Counted from the stretch's first letter, positions 14,816 through 23,399 are shown. The stretch is DNA of 34,975 nucleotides from Chloroflexota bacterium (GCA_005889085.1 VBDS01000039.1:1-34975); one strand, 5' to 3'. Translations and numbers: made by a program. The notes: generated from the sequence alone by a model not told the origin.

Positions 14816-15850
14816 GTGCGAATCGGAGTTCTCACCGGGGGCGGCGACGCGCCCGGGCTCAACGCGGCAATCCGCGCCGTGGCCAGGCGGGCGTTTCAGC
14901 TCGGATACCAGGTCAGCGGCGTGAAGAACGGCTGGGCCGGTTGCCTCGGAGAAGGCCTGATCGAGGAGCTCAAGCCCGCCGACGTACGCGGCATCCTGCC
15001 CCAGGGCGGCACGATCCTTGGCACCTCGCGAACCAATCCGCTTAAGGAGCAAAACGGAATCGATCGCGTGATCAGGGCCTTACGACACAACGGCATCGAT
15101 GCACTTGTCCCGATCGGAGGCGATGACACGCTCAGCGTCGCAGCGAAGCTCCACGAGACTGGTTTTCGCACCATCGGGGTCCCCAAGACGATCGACAACG
15201 ACCTCGCTGTTACGGAGTTCTGCATCGGGTTCGATACTGCGGTCGGAGTCGTGACCGAAGCGCTGGACCGTCTCCACACCACCGCCTCCGCGCATCACCG
15301 CGTGATGGTTGTCGAGGTGATGGGGCGAGACGCTGGCTGGGTTGCGCTGATGGGCGGCGTCGCCGGCGGCGCGGACCTGATCATCATCCCGGAGTTCGAG
15401 GTCCCACTCTCCGAAGTCGTCGCCCACCTGTACCGCCGCCGCGGCGAGGGCAAGCTTTTCAGCATCATCGTCGTCGCCGAAGGCGCTCACATCCCGGAGC
15501 TCGACAGTGAGATGGGTGGTGCAGCGGAGAAAGATGCGTTCGGCCACATCCGGCTTGCGAAGCGCGGCATCGGAGACCTTCTCGCAGGCAGGGTTGAAGG
15601 CGAGACAGGCTTCGAGACTCGTGTGACTGTGCTCGGCCACCTCCAGCGCGGAGGCTCTCCCTCGCCGGTCGACCGGATCTGGGCCACGCGCCTTGGAGTT
15701 GCGGCGGTGGAGCTGATCGTCGACGGCAAGAGCGGCGTGATCCCGATCCGCCGAAACGGCGACGTCGAGGTGGTGCCTTTGACCGAGGTGATCAAGGAGA
15801 CACGGCGCGTGCCGAAGGAGCTATACGACCTCAGCAAGGTCTTCGAGTAA
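14816..15850 (+). CDS. Phosphofructokinase, PPi-dependent type
   Basis: 344 aa from GTG 14816. Group-A phosphofructokinase motifs are complete: LTGGGDAPGLNAAIR, the GGDDTLS block (residues 101-107), PKTIDNDL (123-130), EVMGRDAGW and GHLQRGGSP. In E. coli ATP-PFK, residues 104 and 124 are Gly; here they are Asp104 and Lys124 in the same numbering. That pair blocks ATP and accepts pyrophosphate in characterised PPi-PFKs, so this enzyme most likely interconverts fructose 6-phosphate and fructose 1,6-bisphosphate with PPi/Pi, reversibly. It is cytoplasmic. The start follows a TAACCT box by 7 nt. The membrane pyrophosphatase gene at 30279 makes a PPi-based economy plausible. ATP use cannot be excluded without an assay. 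Confidence 0.9.
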   Translation: MRIGVLTGGGDAPGLNAAIRAVARRAFQLGYQVSGVKNGWAGCLGEGLIEELKPADVRGILPQGGTILGTSRTNPLKEQNGIDRVIRALRHNGIDALVPIGGDDTLSVAAKLHETGFRTIGVPKTIDNDLAVTEFCIGFDTAVGVVTEALDRLHTTASAHHRVMVVEVMGRDAGWVALMGGVAGGADLIIIPEFEVPLSEVVAHLYRRRGEGKLFSIIVVAEGAHIPELDSEMGGAAEKDAFGHIRLAKRGIGDLLAGRVEGETGFETRVTVLGHLQRGGSPSPVDRIWATRLGVAAVELIVDGKSGVIPIRRNGDVEVVPLTEVIKETRRVPKELYDLSKVFE

Positions 15851-15881
15851 GACATCCGGGCCACGAGCCCGCAAGAAGCCG

Positions 15882-16445
15882 ATGCTCGAGCTGTCCGGCA
15901 CCGGCGACGACGGCACGACGGGCCTGCTGGGTGGTGGTCGCGCCGCCAAGGACAACCCGCGGATCGAGGCTTTTGGCACTGTCGACGAGGCATCGAGCGC
16001 TCTTGGCCTGGCCCGCGCGCTCACCAAGCACGCGCGCGTCTCCTCGATCTGTGAGGAGCTCCAGCGGGGGCTTTACGCAGTCGGCGCTGAGCTCGGCACG
16101 AATCCCGAAGCCGGCAAGACGTTTGTGACGACGGGGAAAGCGGAGGTGGAACGCCTCGAGCACCTGATCGGCGAGCTGGAAGGTGAGGTCAAGATGCCGG
16201 ATGGATTCATCCTGCCCGGCACCACGCCGGCCTCTGGCGCTCTCGACCTCGCCCGGGCCATCACGCGCCGCGCGGAACGGCGTTGCGTGACCCTCGAGCG
16301 CGGCGGTGGCCTGCCCAACGCCGACATCCGCCGCTGGCTGAACAGGCTCAGCCTGCTCATCTTCGTCCTTGGGCGCTATGAGGAAGGCCTCGCCGGCCGT
16401 CGCGCGCAGCCGGCAAAGGAGTCGCGCGCGCAGCGTTCTCGGTAA
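15882..16445 (+). CDS. PduO-type cob(I)yrinic acid a,c-diamide adenosyltransferase
   Basis: 187 aa. The N-terminal ATP-binding motif (TGDDGTTGLLGGGRAAK, close to the family's TKxGDxGxT...K), GTVDEASSALGLAR, and the C-terminal AITRRAERR and LNRLSLLIFVLGRYEE match PduO/MMAB-type adenosyltransferases. These trimers transfer adenosyl from ATP to cob(I)alamin, giving coenzyme B12 for mutases such as methylmalonyl-CoA mutase. The usual RLSD is RLSL here. A basic tail of about 15 residues follows the core. The gene starts 31 nt after the phosphofructokinase; no strong ribosome-binding site is visible. Its stop codon forms the first three bases of the next gene's putative -10 box. Confidence 0.85.
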   Translation: MLELSGTGDDGTTGLLGGGRAAKDNPRIEAFGTVDEASSALGLARALTKHARVSSICEELQRGLYAVGAELGTNPEAGKTFVTTGKAEVERLEHLIGELEGEVKMPDGFILPGTTPASGALDLARAITRRAERRCVTLERGGGLPNADIRRWLNRLSLLIFVLGRYEEGLAGRRAQPAKESRAQRSR

Positions 16446-16448
16446 GCT
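16443..16448 (+). promoter_or_regulatory. -10-like box (TAAGCT) overlapping the adenosyltransferase stop
   Basis: TAAGCT starts with the TAA stop and lies 9 nt before GTG 16458 of the hydrolase gene. The spacing is longer than in the clear leaderless cases; a second GTG at 16467 exists. Confidence 0.35.
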
Positions 16449-16457
16449 TCGGGCAAG

Positions 16458-17393
16458 GTGGCCCCAGTGACGTACGCCGGCCTCGTAATCCTCGCTGTCC
16501 TGGTGCTTTACCTCGGCCTTTCCTACCAGCTCTACCGCCGCGCGTTCGTTCCGCAGCGCCCCATGTGGCTGGACGACTTCACCTTCACGCCCTTCGAATT
16601 CCAGGCTGACTATGAGGAGGTGGAGCTCACGACGGCCGACGGAATCAACTTCGGCGCCTGGCATTTCCGTCAGCCCGGTTCACCCCAGACGGTCATCATC
16701 TCGGGCGGCCACAAGGGGCAGCGCCAAGGCGCGCTCGGCATCGCGGTCGCTCTGTGGCGCAAGGGGTTCAACGTCGTCCTCTACTCGTATCGCGGCATGC
16801 CCGGCAGCGACCGCGCGCCGATCACCTTCGGCATCAAGGAAGTGTTGGAGCTACAGGCGGTGATCGCGTTTGCACGCAAACGCATCGCCAACGCCCGGAT
16901 CGGCCTGCTGGGCTATTCGATGGGCGCCGTGGTATCACTGCTCGGGGCGGCGGGCGAGCCGGGTGTCCAGGCTCTCGTGCTTGACAGTCCATTCAGCGAC
17001 CTGCGCAAGCTCCTCGTCGAAAACGTGCGCACCTCGAGCAAGCTGCCGGGCACTCCGTTTGTCTGGCTCGCCGGGCTGATGTTCTGGCGGCGCACTCGGT
17101 CCTCGCTGTCCGCCTGCAGACCGATCGACGTGTTGAGCTCGCTCGAGCCAAGGCCGTTGTTCTTCATCCACGGGGGCTCTGATGCGATCACGAACGTAAA
17201 CCACAGCCGCCGCCTTTACGACGCCTACCGCGGGCCGCGCGAGATCTGGATCGTGCAGGGCGCGCCGCACACCGGCGCTTACTTCGCCGACCGGCCTCTC
17301 TATGTCGAACGGGTCGCTGGGTTTTTCGCCCGCAACCTCGGCCTCGACCTCAGCAGCCACCTCCGCCTTGTCGAGGAAGAAGAAGTCTCCTAG
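16458..17393 (+). CDS. Membrane-anchored alpha/beta hydrolase
   Basis: 311 aa. One N-terminal transmembrane helix (YAGLVILAVLVLYLGLSYQL) is followed by an alpha/beta-hydrolase domain. The nucleophile elbow is GYSMGA (Ser), the acid is the Asp in IHGGSDAIT, and the histidine lies in VQGAPHTGAYF, giving a full catalytic triad. The oxyanion strand reads VIISGGHKGQ. The general fold resembles the FrsA/BAAT-type or YqkD-like anchored hydrolases. It is probably exposed at the membrane surface and hydrolyses an ester or amide; substrate unknown. GTG start; 13-nt gap from the adenosyltransferase. Confidence 0.85.
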   Translation: MAPVTYAGLVILAVLVLYLGLSYQLYRRAFVPQRPMWLDDFTFTPFEFQADYEEVELTTADGINFGAWHFRQPGSPQTVIISGGHKGQRQGALGIAVALWRKGFNVVLYSYRGMPGSDRAPITFGIKEVLELQAVIAFARKRIANARIGLLGYSMGAVVSLLGAAGEPGVQALVLDSPFSDLRKLLVENVRTSSKLPGTPFVWLAGLMFWRRTRSSLSACRPIDVLSSLEPRPLFFIHGGSDAITNVNHSRRLYDAYRGPREIWIVQGAPHTGAYFADRPLYVERVAGFFARNLGLDLSSHLRLVEEEEVS

Positions 17394-17407
17394 CTGTAAC
17401 AAACCGC

Positions 17408-17422
17408 CCCGTGGGCCACGGG
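17408..17422. terminator. Weak putative bidirectional terminator
   Basis: CCCGTG pairs with CACGGG around GGC in the 66-bp gap between two convergent genes. The stem is only 6 bp, and there is no T-tract. Confidence 0.3.
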
Positions 17423-17459
17423 AAGGCGACGTGCAGCAGTGAGCAGATGAGGTCGTGTT

Positions 17460-18350
17460 TTAAGCCGATAGAGTGCTGGCCAGCAGGATTCCATTCGCCC
17501 AGTAGTATCCGGTCGCGCCCGCGGGCAGCAGGTCGTATGTGCGGCCTTCGGTGTACGGAACGAGCTCCCATCGCGTTATCGTCGAGCCGTCCAGCGCATC
17601 GCCCGCTTTCAGCGTGCCGGCGGGCCGGCCGTCGGCGGTACGGTGTCCTGGCGAGACGAGCAGCTCGCGCCCGTCGGCCAGCATGAGGTGGACCACGCGA
17701 TGACCGACCGGCGCCTGCATGCTTCCGACTTCGACCACAGGCGTGGCGATGCGGGTCCCGTCCGCTGTCTCGGTCCAGACGACGGTTCCGACGCGCACCT
17801 CGGTCACGCGGATCAATCCGCCAGGCGTCGCGATCATGGTCGACGCGGCGAGGCAGATCGGACAGTTCGGTGCACCGGTGGCGGTGCGCGAGGAGACTGC
17901 AACAACGCCGTCGATCCGCACCGTACCCTCGACCATCTCGTAGGCCGCGCTGCCGGTGGTGGAGCGGATGCTGTATTTGAAGACGTACTGCTGTCCGCTA
18001 TATGTCTCGGTGAGCACCAGAGCACGCAGCAGCTTCCACGCCCGATAGACGATGAGCTTCTGCGCGTCGGCGGTCAGGTCGCCCGGAGGAAGGTGCTCAT
18101 GCGCGACGATCGCGGCGTAGACCTCGGCGTCGGCCTTGATCTGTGGGTAGGTCGAGATGGCGTTCGCCTGCTCGCCACCAGCCCGAGCGATGGGGTAGAA
18201 GTCGGGGTCGCAGTAGACGGGTTTACCGACGGAGTCCATGACCGCGAACTTCAGCTGGCTCACGCTCAGCGGGCTTCCGACCACGGGTGTCGGCGTGGAC
18301 GAACCACAGGCCACTGCGGCCAGGACCACCAGAGCCAGAGCGAGCTTCAT
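17460..18350 (-). CDS. Lipoprotein with C-terminal Hint (hedgehog/intein-like) domain
   Basis: 296 aa from ATG 18350, the codon that opens a lipoprotein signal peptide (MKLALALVVLAAVACGSS, lipidated Cys15); a longer frame to 18401 lacks this. Residues about 30-160 form an uncharacterised domain (LIVYRAWKLLRALVLTET, EGTVRIDGVVAVSSR). From Cys166 a Hint fold is recognisable: block A (CLAASTMIATPGGLIRVTEV), block B with His236 (GRELLVSPGHRTADG and then AGTLKAGDAL), and a final strand pair (GRTYDLLPAGATGYYWANGI) like the intein VxGIL block. The terminal His-Asn-Cys needed for splicing is missing, so at most N-terminal cleavage or ester chemistry at Cys166 is expected. A C-P-x-C pair (C163, C166) precedes the domain. 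It is extracytoplasmic and divergent from moxR. Confidence 0.75.
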   Translation of the reverse strand: MKLALALVVLAAVACGSSTPTPVVGSPLSVSQLKFAVMDSVGKPVYCDPDFYPIARAGGEQANAISTYPQIKADAEVYAAIVAHEHLPPGDLTADAQKLIVYRAWKLLRALVLTETYSGQQYVFKYSIRSTTGSAAYEMVEGTVRIDGVVAVSSRTATGAPNCPICLAASTMIATPGGLIRVTEVRVGTVVWTETADGTRIATPVVEVGSMQAPVGHRVVHLMLADGRELLVSPGHRTADGRPAGTLKAGDALDGSTITRWELVPYTEGRTYDLLPAGATGYYWANGILLASTLSA

Positions 18351-18452
18351 ATGACAGACAAGACGCGGAAGCCGAAGTTTGGTAACGGGTGGTGGAACCA
18401 AATACCCCCCTCAGCCGTATTCAACTGAGATGGGTGAGCGCAATGGCGAACC

Positions 18453-18458
18453 TATAAT
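18453..18458 (+). promoter_or_regulatory. -10 box (TATAAT) of a leaderless promoter for the MoxR operon
   Basis: A perfect TATAAT is followed by 7 nt (CGCGGGA) and GTG 18466. No ribosome-binding site intervenes. This is the clearest example of the start-site pattern in this window. Confidence 0.7.
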
Positions 18459-18465
18459 CGCGGGA

Positions 18466-19425
18466 GTGGGGGCAGTCGAAACCGTCACCCGGGTCGCCGA
18501 GGCGTTCCAGTCGAACGTCGGGCGCGCCATCGTCAGCAAGGAAGAAGAGATCCGGCTCTGCCTCGTCACCCTCCTCTGCGAAGGACATCTGCTGATCGAA
18601 GACGTGCCGGGTGTCGGCAAGACGATGCTCGCCAAGTCGCTGGCGCGCTCGCTGGACTGCACGTTCCGGCGCATCCAGTTCACCCCCGACCTTCTTCCAT
18701 CCGACGTGACGGGTGTGCGCGCGTTCAATCAGAAGACCAACGAGTTCGAGTTCCGTCCCGGGCCGGTCTTTGCGCAGATCCTGCTCGCGGACGAGATCAA
18801 CCGCGCCAGCCCAAAGACCCAGGCGGCGCTGCTCGAATCGATGGAGGAGCACCAGGTCACCATCGACGGTGAGACCCACATGCTGCCGAAGCCGTTCATG
18901 GTCATGGCCACGCAGAATCCAGTCGAGTACTCAGGTACGTTTCCGCTCCCCGAAGCACAGCTCGACCGATTCTTGATGAAGGTCAAGCTCGGCTACCTCA
19001 CCGAGAAGGAAGAGGCGAACCTGCTCAACCAGCACAAGATCGAGTCGCCGATGGAGGAGCTCCAGCCGGTTGTCTCGCCAAACGAGCTCAAAGCTGCGCA
19101 GATGGCGGTGCGCGAGGTCTTCGTCAAGCCCGAGCTTCGCGATTACATCGCCCGGCTGGTCGGGCGCACGCGCGGCAACCCCGAGGTCGCCCTCGGCGCG
19201 AGCACCCGCGGCACGCTGCACCTGTTTCACGCGAGCCAGGCACTGGCCGCGATCCAGGGCCGCGGCTATGTCCTCCCGGACGACATCAAGACGCTGGCCG
19301 AGTCTGTGCTCGCCCACCGCATCATCCTGCGGCCGAACGCGGAGATGCAGGGCCAGAGCGCAGGCAAGCTGGTCGCGGGCCTGCTCGAGCGCGAGCACGT
19401 GCCGCAGATGGCTTACGACGGATAG
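18466..19425 (+). CDS. MoxR-family AAA+ ATPase
   Basis: 319 aa from GTG 18466, set by TATAAT 7 nt upstream; the open frame to TTG 18379 adds a low-complexity stretch. AAA+ motifs: Walker A PGVGKT (residues 48-53), Walker B LLADEINRASPKTQAALLE, sensor 1 MATQNP, the arginine finger/PLPEAQLDRF block, and the C-terminal lid with sensor 2 GASTRGTLHL. MoxR proteins act as chaperone-like ATPases that mature or assemble metal- or peptide-containing complexes, often with VWA-domain or DUF58 partners. It is the first gene of an operon with a DUF58 and a transglutaminase-like gene (18-nt gap to the next). Confidence 0.92.
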   Translation: MGAVETVTRVAEAFQSNVGRAIVSKEEEIRLCLVTLLCEGHLLIEDVPGVGKTMLAKSLARSLDCTFRRIQFTPDLLPSDVTGVRAFNQKTNEFEFRPGPVFAQILLADEINRASPKTQAALLESMEEHQVTIDGETHMLPKPFMVMATQNPVEYSGTFPLPEAQLDRFLMKVKLGYLTEKEEANLLNQHKIESPMEELQPVVSPNELKAAQMAVREVFVKPELRDYIARLVGRTRGNPEVALGASTRGTLHLFHASQALAAIQGRGYVLPDDIKTLAESVLAHRIILRPNAEMQGQSAGKLVAGLLEREHVPQMAYDG

Positions 19426-19443
19426 CGATCTAGAGGACTCCCC

Positions 19444-20634
19444 ATGAGCAAGGTCGCTCTCGGCGGCGCACTGGCCATGCTCCTTTTCTTCACCTACTTG
19501 ACCGCGATCCGGCCCGCGTATGCATTCGCGTACGGACTGTGCCTCCTCTTCGTCATCGCATGGGCCTGGCCCCGGCTTGCGATTCGCGGCGTCACCGTGA
19601 CGCGCAAGGTCGACCCGGGGACGCCGACCGTCGGCGAGGTCTACGAGGAGACGTTCGAGGTGCGCCGCAAGGGTTGGATCCCCGCGCCGTGGGTCGAGGT
19701 GCGCGACCTGAGCCAGCTTGCCGACTATCAGCCCGGCCGGGTCATCTCGCTCGGCAGCGAGCTCGTGCGGTGGAAGGCGCGCGGCATCTACCACAGGCGA
19801 GGGTGGATGGCGCTCGGGCCCACGTCACTTCGTGTCCGAGAGCCGTTCGGACTGTTCGACCGCGAGATCAGGCTCACCCATCGCACGTCGATCCTGGTCT
19901 ACCCACGAGTGAGGGCCGTGCCGGACCTGATGACGCCGAGCGCACAGCAGGTTGGAAGCTCGACGGCGTTCGGCGCGTGGGCCGACTACCCCCCAGAGAC
20001 GGGGGGCGTACGCGACTACACGACCGGTGACAGCTTCGGCCGCATCCACTGGCCGCTCTCGGCCAAGCACCAGCGGCTGATGTCCAAGACCTTCGAGCAG
20101 CCGTTGACGACAGACCTGTGGATCCTCCTCGACCTCGACCGCGCGGTGCATTTCGGTCAGGACGAGGAGTCGACGGTCGAGTACGCGGTGAGCCTTGCCG
20201 CGTCGATGGCGTCGCAGGTGCACAACCGCGGCCGTCAGGTGGGTTTGATCGCCAATGACTCGCGCGGCACCATCCTCGAACCGCATCGTGCGGTGCGGCA
20301 GGACCGCTTGATCCTCGATTACCTCGCGGTCTGTCAGGCGGACGGCCGTACACCGCTGACGCAGACGCTGGCCTGGGACCGCATCCGCCGCCTTCCCCGA
20401 CGCGCGATCGCCGTGATCACGCCAAGCGCCGATCCTGCCTGGGTGCGCCTCCTGCAGGCGGTGCGCGGGCGGCGGTCGGCGTTGATCGTGTTCTACCTCG
20501 ACACCGCGAGCTTCGGTGGGCCCGACCAGAACGTGAGCTTCGACCTCGGCCAGGATGTTGACCTTTACGTGGTGCGCCGCGGAGACGACTTCGCGCGACT
20601 TGTCAGGACCAGGGATGCGATACGTATCGCCTGA
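19444..20634 (+). CDS. DUF58 domain protein, membrane-associated
   Basis: 396 aa. Two short hydrophobic helices at the N-terminus (ALAMLLFFTYLTAIRPAY, FAYGLCLLFVIAWAW) are followed by a beta-rich region with the DUF58 hallmark (VRDYTTGDSFGRIHWPLSAK; R-x-Y-x3-D-x2-R-x-I-x-W) and a vWA-like C-terminus (DLWILLDLDRAV). DUF58 proteins accompany MoxR ATPases and transglutaminase-like proteins; their biochemical role is not established. A GAGG lies about 7 nt before the ATG. It overlaps the next gene by 20 nt. Confidence 0.9.
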   Translation: MSKVALGGALAMLLFFTYLTAIRPAYAFAYGLCLLFVIAWAWPRLAIRGVTVTRKVDPGTPTVGEVYEETFEVRRKGWIPAPWVEVRDLSQLADYQPGRVISLGSELVRWKARGIYHRRGWMALGPTSLRVREPFGLFDREIRLTHRTSILVYPRVRAVPDLMTPSAQQVGSSTAFGAWADYPPETGGVRDYTTGDSFGRIHWPLSAKHQRLMSKTFEQPLTTDLWILLDLDRAVHFGQDEESTVEYAVSLAASMASQVHNRGRQVGLIANDSRGTILEPHRAVRQDRLILDYLAVCQADGRTPLTQTLAWDRIRRLPRRAIAVITPSADPAWVRLLQAVRGRRSALIVFYLDTASFGGPDQNVSFDLGQDVDLYVVRRGDDFARLVRTRDAIRIA

Positions 20635-22969
20635 AACCCGCCTAACCGGTCCCGAGGCCGCGTTCGACGGCGACGCAACGCCGCCGGCGCTGCTGGATCG
20701 CGCTCGGGAGTGGATGGGGGCGGGACGATTCTGGTCCGCGGTCATAGTCCTCTTGCTCACCATCTCGGTCGCCAAGTCGACCTCCACGGTCCACTGGGTC
20801 GACGGCATCGACGTCATCGTGCCGATCGCGATCTTCGGCGCGCTCCTGTTGGCCGTTCTTGCGATGCTGCCGGTCAGTGAACCGGTCGGCCTTGGCATCG
20901 GGGCCGTGCTCGCGCCTGTCGCGGCCGTCCTCGGCGCCTGGCCCGAGATTCACGCGCGGCATCCTACCGACGTCATCGGGCCGCAGCTGATCGGCACGTG
21001 GTGGTCCCGGATCAACGACGGGAGCGCCTCGTCGGACCCCTCTTTCTATCTGTTCCTGATCTGCCTCCTGATGTGGGTCACCGGAGCCTGGCTCAGCTGG
21101 TGCGTTCTCCGCTGGCGCAAGCCGATGCTCGGCCTTATCCCGGGCGCGGCCGCCTTCGCGACGAACCTGCTCAACGTACCCACCGACCAGAACGGCTACA
21201 CGCTGGCGATGCTCGTCCTCACGCTCGCGCTGCTGCTGTGGACCAACTACACCGGGTCCATCGCCAACGCGGTGCGGGCCAGGGTCAAGCTGACAGGGGA
21301 CGCTCGGTGGGACTTCTGGGAGAGCGGGCTCGTCGCGATGGCCGGCCTGATCGTGCTGGGCATCATGCTCCCGCCGCTGTCGACGAGCGACCGCACGCTC
21401 GACCTCGAGTCGGGAGTGTTCACGAGCTGGGCCCAGCTGCAGCAGCGTCTCAGCCACCCGGGCATCTTCACCAGCGGCGGAGGCACCGGAGTCACCGGCT
21501 TCACGCAAGACGTCAAATTGAGCGGCCCGCTGCAGCGCACGCGCGACGTCGTGTTCATGTACACGGTGGCCGGCGATTACGCCCCACCACGCTACTTCAG
21601 GGGCCTTGACGTGACCCTCACGTCAGGCGGAGAGTGGCGCTACCCCGACGGAGCCGCGGTGCAGGAGATCATCTCCAAGAACCAGCCGGCAATCTACGGG
21701 GAAGACTATGTGAAGCTCGCCGGGGCGACGATCGACGTGAGGATGCTGCAGCCGCCGGTCGGCTACAAGGACGTCATCTTCTATCCCGGCCAGTTCTACA
21801 AGATCGATCGCACGACACTGGCCTCCCAGGTGATGCCAGGATCGTTGAACACGCTCGATCGTCTGGGGAGCCTGCAGCCGCCCAACTCTTCCGGCGGATA
21901 CGCCGTGACCGTGGACTATTCGACCGCGACGCAGACCGAGCTGGAGGCTGCCGGGACCACGTATCCGACATGGCTCCAGCCGTACATGGAGCTGCCGCCT
22001 TACGGCTACCGCAGCCCTGCTGTGATGAAGAAGGTCCACGACCTGGCCGTCCAGATTGTCACTACGGCCGGGGCCACCACGCCGTATGACCAGGCGGCGG
22101 CGATCGAAAACTATCTCCGCGACCCGCACAACTTCACGTACACGCTGGACGCCCGAACGCCCAGCGGCCGGGATCCGCTCGACTGGTTCCTGTTCACATC
22201 CAAGCGGGGCTACTGCGAGTTCTTCGCCACCGCGATGGGCGACATGCTTCGCTCGCTCGGCATCCCGAGCCGCCTTGTCAACGGCTTTGGTCCGGGCACC
22301 TTCGATGTCACTTTGAACAACTTCATCGTGCGTGGCGAGGACGCGCACACGTGGGTTGAGGTCTACTTCCCGAAATACGGCTGGATCCCGTTCGAGCCGA
22401 CGGCGGACGACCTCGGCATCTACCAGACGATCCCGCGCGGCCAGACCGGCACCAATCCCTGCCTTCGCGACAATGGCTGTGACCCGAACAACATCCCGAC
22501 CGGGCCGGGTGGCGTGGTGAACCCAACCAGCAACCCCCGCGGCAATCGCGACGTGAACGGCCCCACGCCAGGAGGCGGGCTGACGATCGGGTCGATCAGC
22601 GGCGCGACGCTGACCAAGATCGTGGGCTTCGTCGTGGTGCTTGTGTTGCTCTTCCTGGTCGCCGCGTCGCGGTACCTGCGGCCGCGCAGCGTGATGACGG
22701 TTTGGAAACGGATGCTCACGCTCGCCAACCTGGCCGGCGCTGAACGCCGGCCGGGCGAGACTCCCCTGGAGCTCGGCCGGCGCCTGCAGCGAACGTTCCC
22801 CGAGGCCGCCGAGCCGGTGGGCGCCCTGGCTGGAGGGTTCGTGATCGCCGCGTATGCGCCACCGGAGCTGGCGTCGACTGCACGCTCGTCTGTCATGGAG
22901 GCCTGGGTCGCCTTGCGCCCGATGCTGCTCCGTCGCCTCCTCGCACGCCTGAGACCGGGCAGGATCTAG
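20615..22969 (+). CDS. Membrane protein with transglutaminase-like (TGc) domain and DUF4129-like tail
   Basis: 784 aa from ATG 20615, which has AGG-rich sequence upstream and overlaps the DUF58 gene by 20 nt. About six N-terminal transmembrane helices are followed by an extracellular region and the transglutaminase core. The catalytic triad is visible: Cys534 in RGYCEFFATAMGDMLR, His578 in EDAHTWVEVYF and Asp598 in FEPTADD. A Pro/Gly/Asn-rich linker, another helix (IVGFVVVLVLLFLVAAS) and a cytoplasmic segment resembling DUF4129 (RPGETPLELGRRLQRTFP) complete it. It completes the conserved moxR-DUF58-transglutaminase trio, often linked to cell-wall or surface-protein processing. Real transamidase activity is unproven; a protease-like role is possible. 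Confidence 0.9.
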   Translation: MRYVSPETRLTGPEAAFDGDATPPALLDRAREWMGAGRFWSAVIVLLLTISVAKSTSTVHWVDGIDVIVPIAIFGALLLAVLAMLPVSEPVGLGIGAVLAPVAAVLGAWPEIHARHPTDVIGPQLIGTWWSRINDGSASSDPSFYLFLICLLMWVTGAWLSWCVLRWRKPMLGLIPGAAAFATNLLNVPTDQNGYTLAMLVLTLALLLWTNYTGSIANAVRARVKLTGDARWDFWESGLVAMAGLIVLGIMLPPLSTSDRTLDLESGVFTSWAQLQQRLSHPGIFTSGGGTGVTGFTQDVKLSGPLQRTRDVVFMYTVAGDYAPPRYFRGLDVTLTSGGEWRYPDGAAVQEIISKNQPAIYGEDYVKLAGATIDVRMLQPPVGYKDVIFYPGQFYKIDRTTLASQVMPGSLNTLDRLGSLQPPNSSGGYAVTVDYSTATQTELEAAGTTYPTWLQPYMELPPYGYRSPAVMKKVHDLAVQIVTTAGATTPYDQAAAIENYLRDPHNFTYTLDARTPSGRDPLDWFLFTSKRGYCEFFATAMGDMLRSLGIPSRLVNGFGPGTFDVTLNNFIVRGEDAHTWVEVYFPKYGWIPFEPTADDLGIYQTIPRGQTGTNPCLRDNGCDPNNIPTGPGGVVNPTSNPRGNRDVNGPTPGGGLTIGSISGATLTKIVGFVVVLVLLFLVAASRYLRPRSVMTVWKRMLTLANLAGAERRPGETPLELGRRLQRTFPEAAEPVGALAGGFVIAAYAPPELASTARSSVMEAWVALRPMLLRRLLARLRPGRI

Positions 22970-22972
22970 TCT
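22967..22972 (+). promoter_or_regulatory. -10 box (TAGTCT) overlapping the transglutaminase stop codon
   Basis: TAGTCT begins with the TAG stop and is followed by 7 nt (TTTCGGC) and GTG 22980, with no ribosome-binding site. It would give the lipid operon a leaderless promoter embedded in the preceding stop codon. Confidence 0.55.
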
Positions 22973-22979
22973 TTTCGGC

Positions 22980-23399
22980 GTGGCTGCGATCGCCGGGCGA
23001 ACGTACCCGGCGGTGAAAATCGAGATCGACTCTGGTCGCGTGGCGGAGTTCGCCCGCGCAATCGGGTCTGATCCTGCAGATGGCGTGCCTCCTACTTATG
23101 CGGCGGTCTACTCGTTGGGCGTTACGGCGCCGCATCTCTTCGGCGATGAGGACGCGGCAGTCGATTTCGCCAAGCTGCTTCACGCCGAGCAGGAGTTCGA
23201 GTGGGAGAGGCAGCCGGAGGTGGGGGAGACAGTCGTGTCGCGCGGTCGCGTGGCGTCCGACGTGAGCCGCCGAGGCATGCGCTTCGTGACGTTCGAGACC
23301 GACACGACCGATGAGAAGGGCGTGCCGCTCTGCCGCTCGCGCGCGCTGTTCGTCATACGCCAAGAAGCGCGCCCTGCGCGCGCGCCGGCGCGCTCGTGA
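22980..23399 (+). CDS. MaoC N-terminal hotdog subunit of a (3R)-hydroxyacyl dehydratase (HadA-like)
   Basis: 139 aa from GTG 22980. The sequence has the N-terminal MaoC dehydratase domain pattern: RTYPAVKIEIDSGRVAEFAR, VPPTYAAVYSLGV and LLHAEQEFEWERQPEVGETV, followed by the outer strands VSRRGMRFVTFETDTTDEKG. In mycobacterial HadAB/HadBC this subunit lacks the catalytic dyad and forms a heterodimer with a MaoC-type partner, which follows here with a 4-nt GTGA overlap. The pair would dehydrate 3-hydroxyacyl-ACP or -CoA intermediates. It is the first gene of a five-gene lipid operon that runs to 26634. Confidence 0.82.
   Translation: MAAIAGRTYPAVKIEIDSGRVAEFARAIGSDPADGVPPTYAAVYSLGVTAPHLFGDEDAAVDFAKLLHAEQEFEWERQPEVGETVVSRGRVASDVSRRGMRFVTFETDTTDEKGVPLCRSRALFVIRQEARPARAPARS

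Noticed and set aside
17408-17422. Strong rho-independent terminator
   Set aside because: Only a 6-bp stem without a T-run; kept as a weak candidate only.
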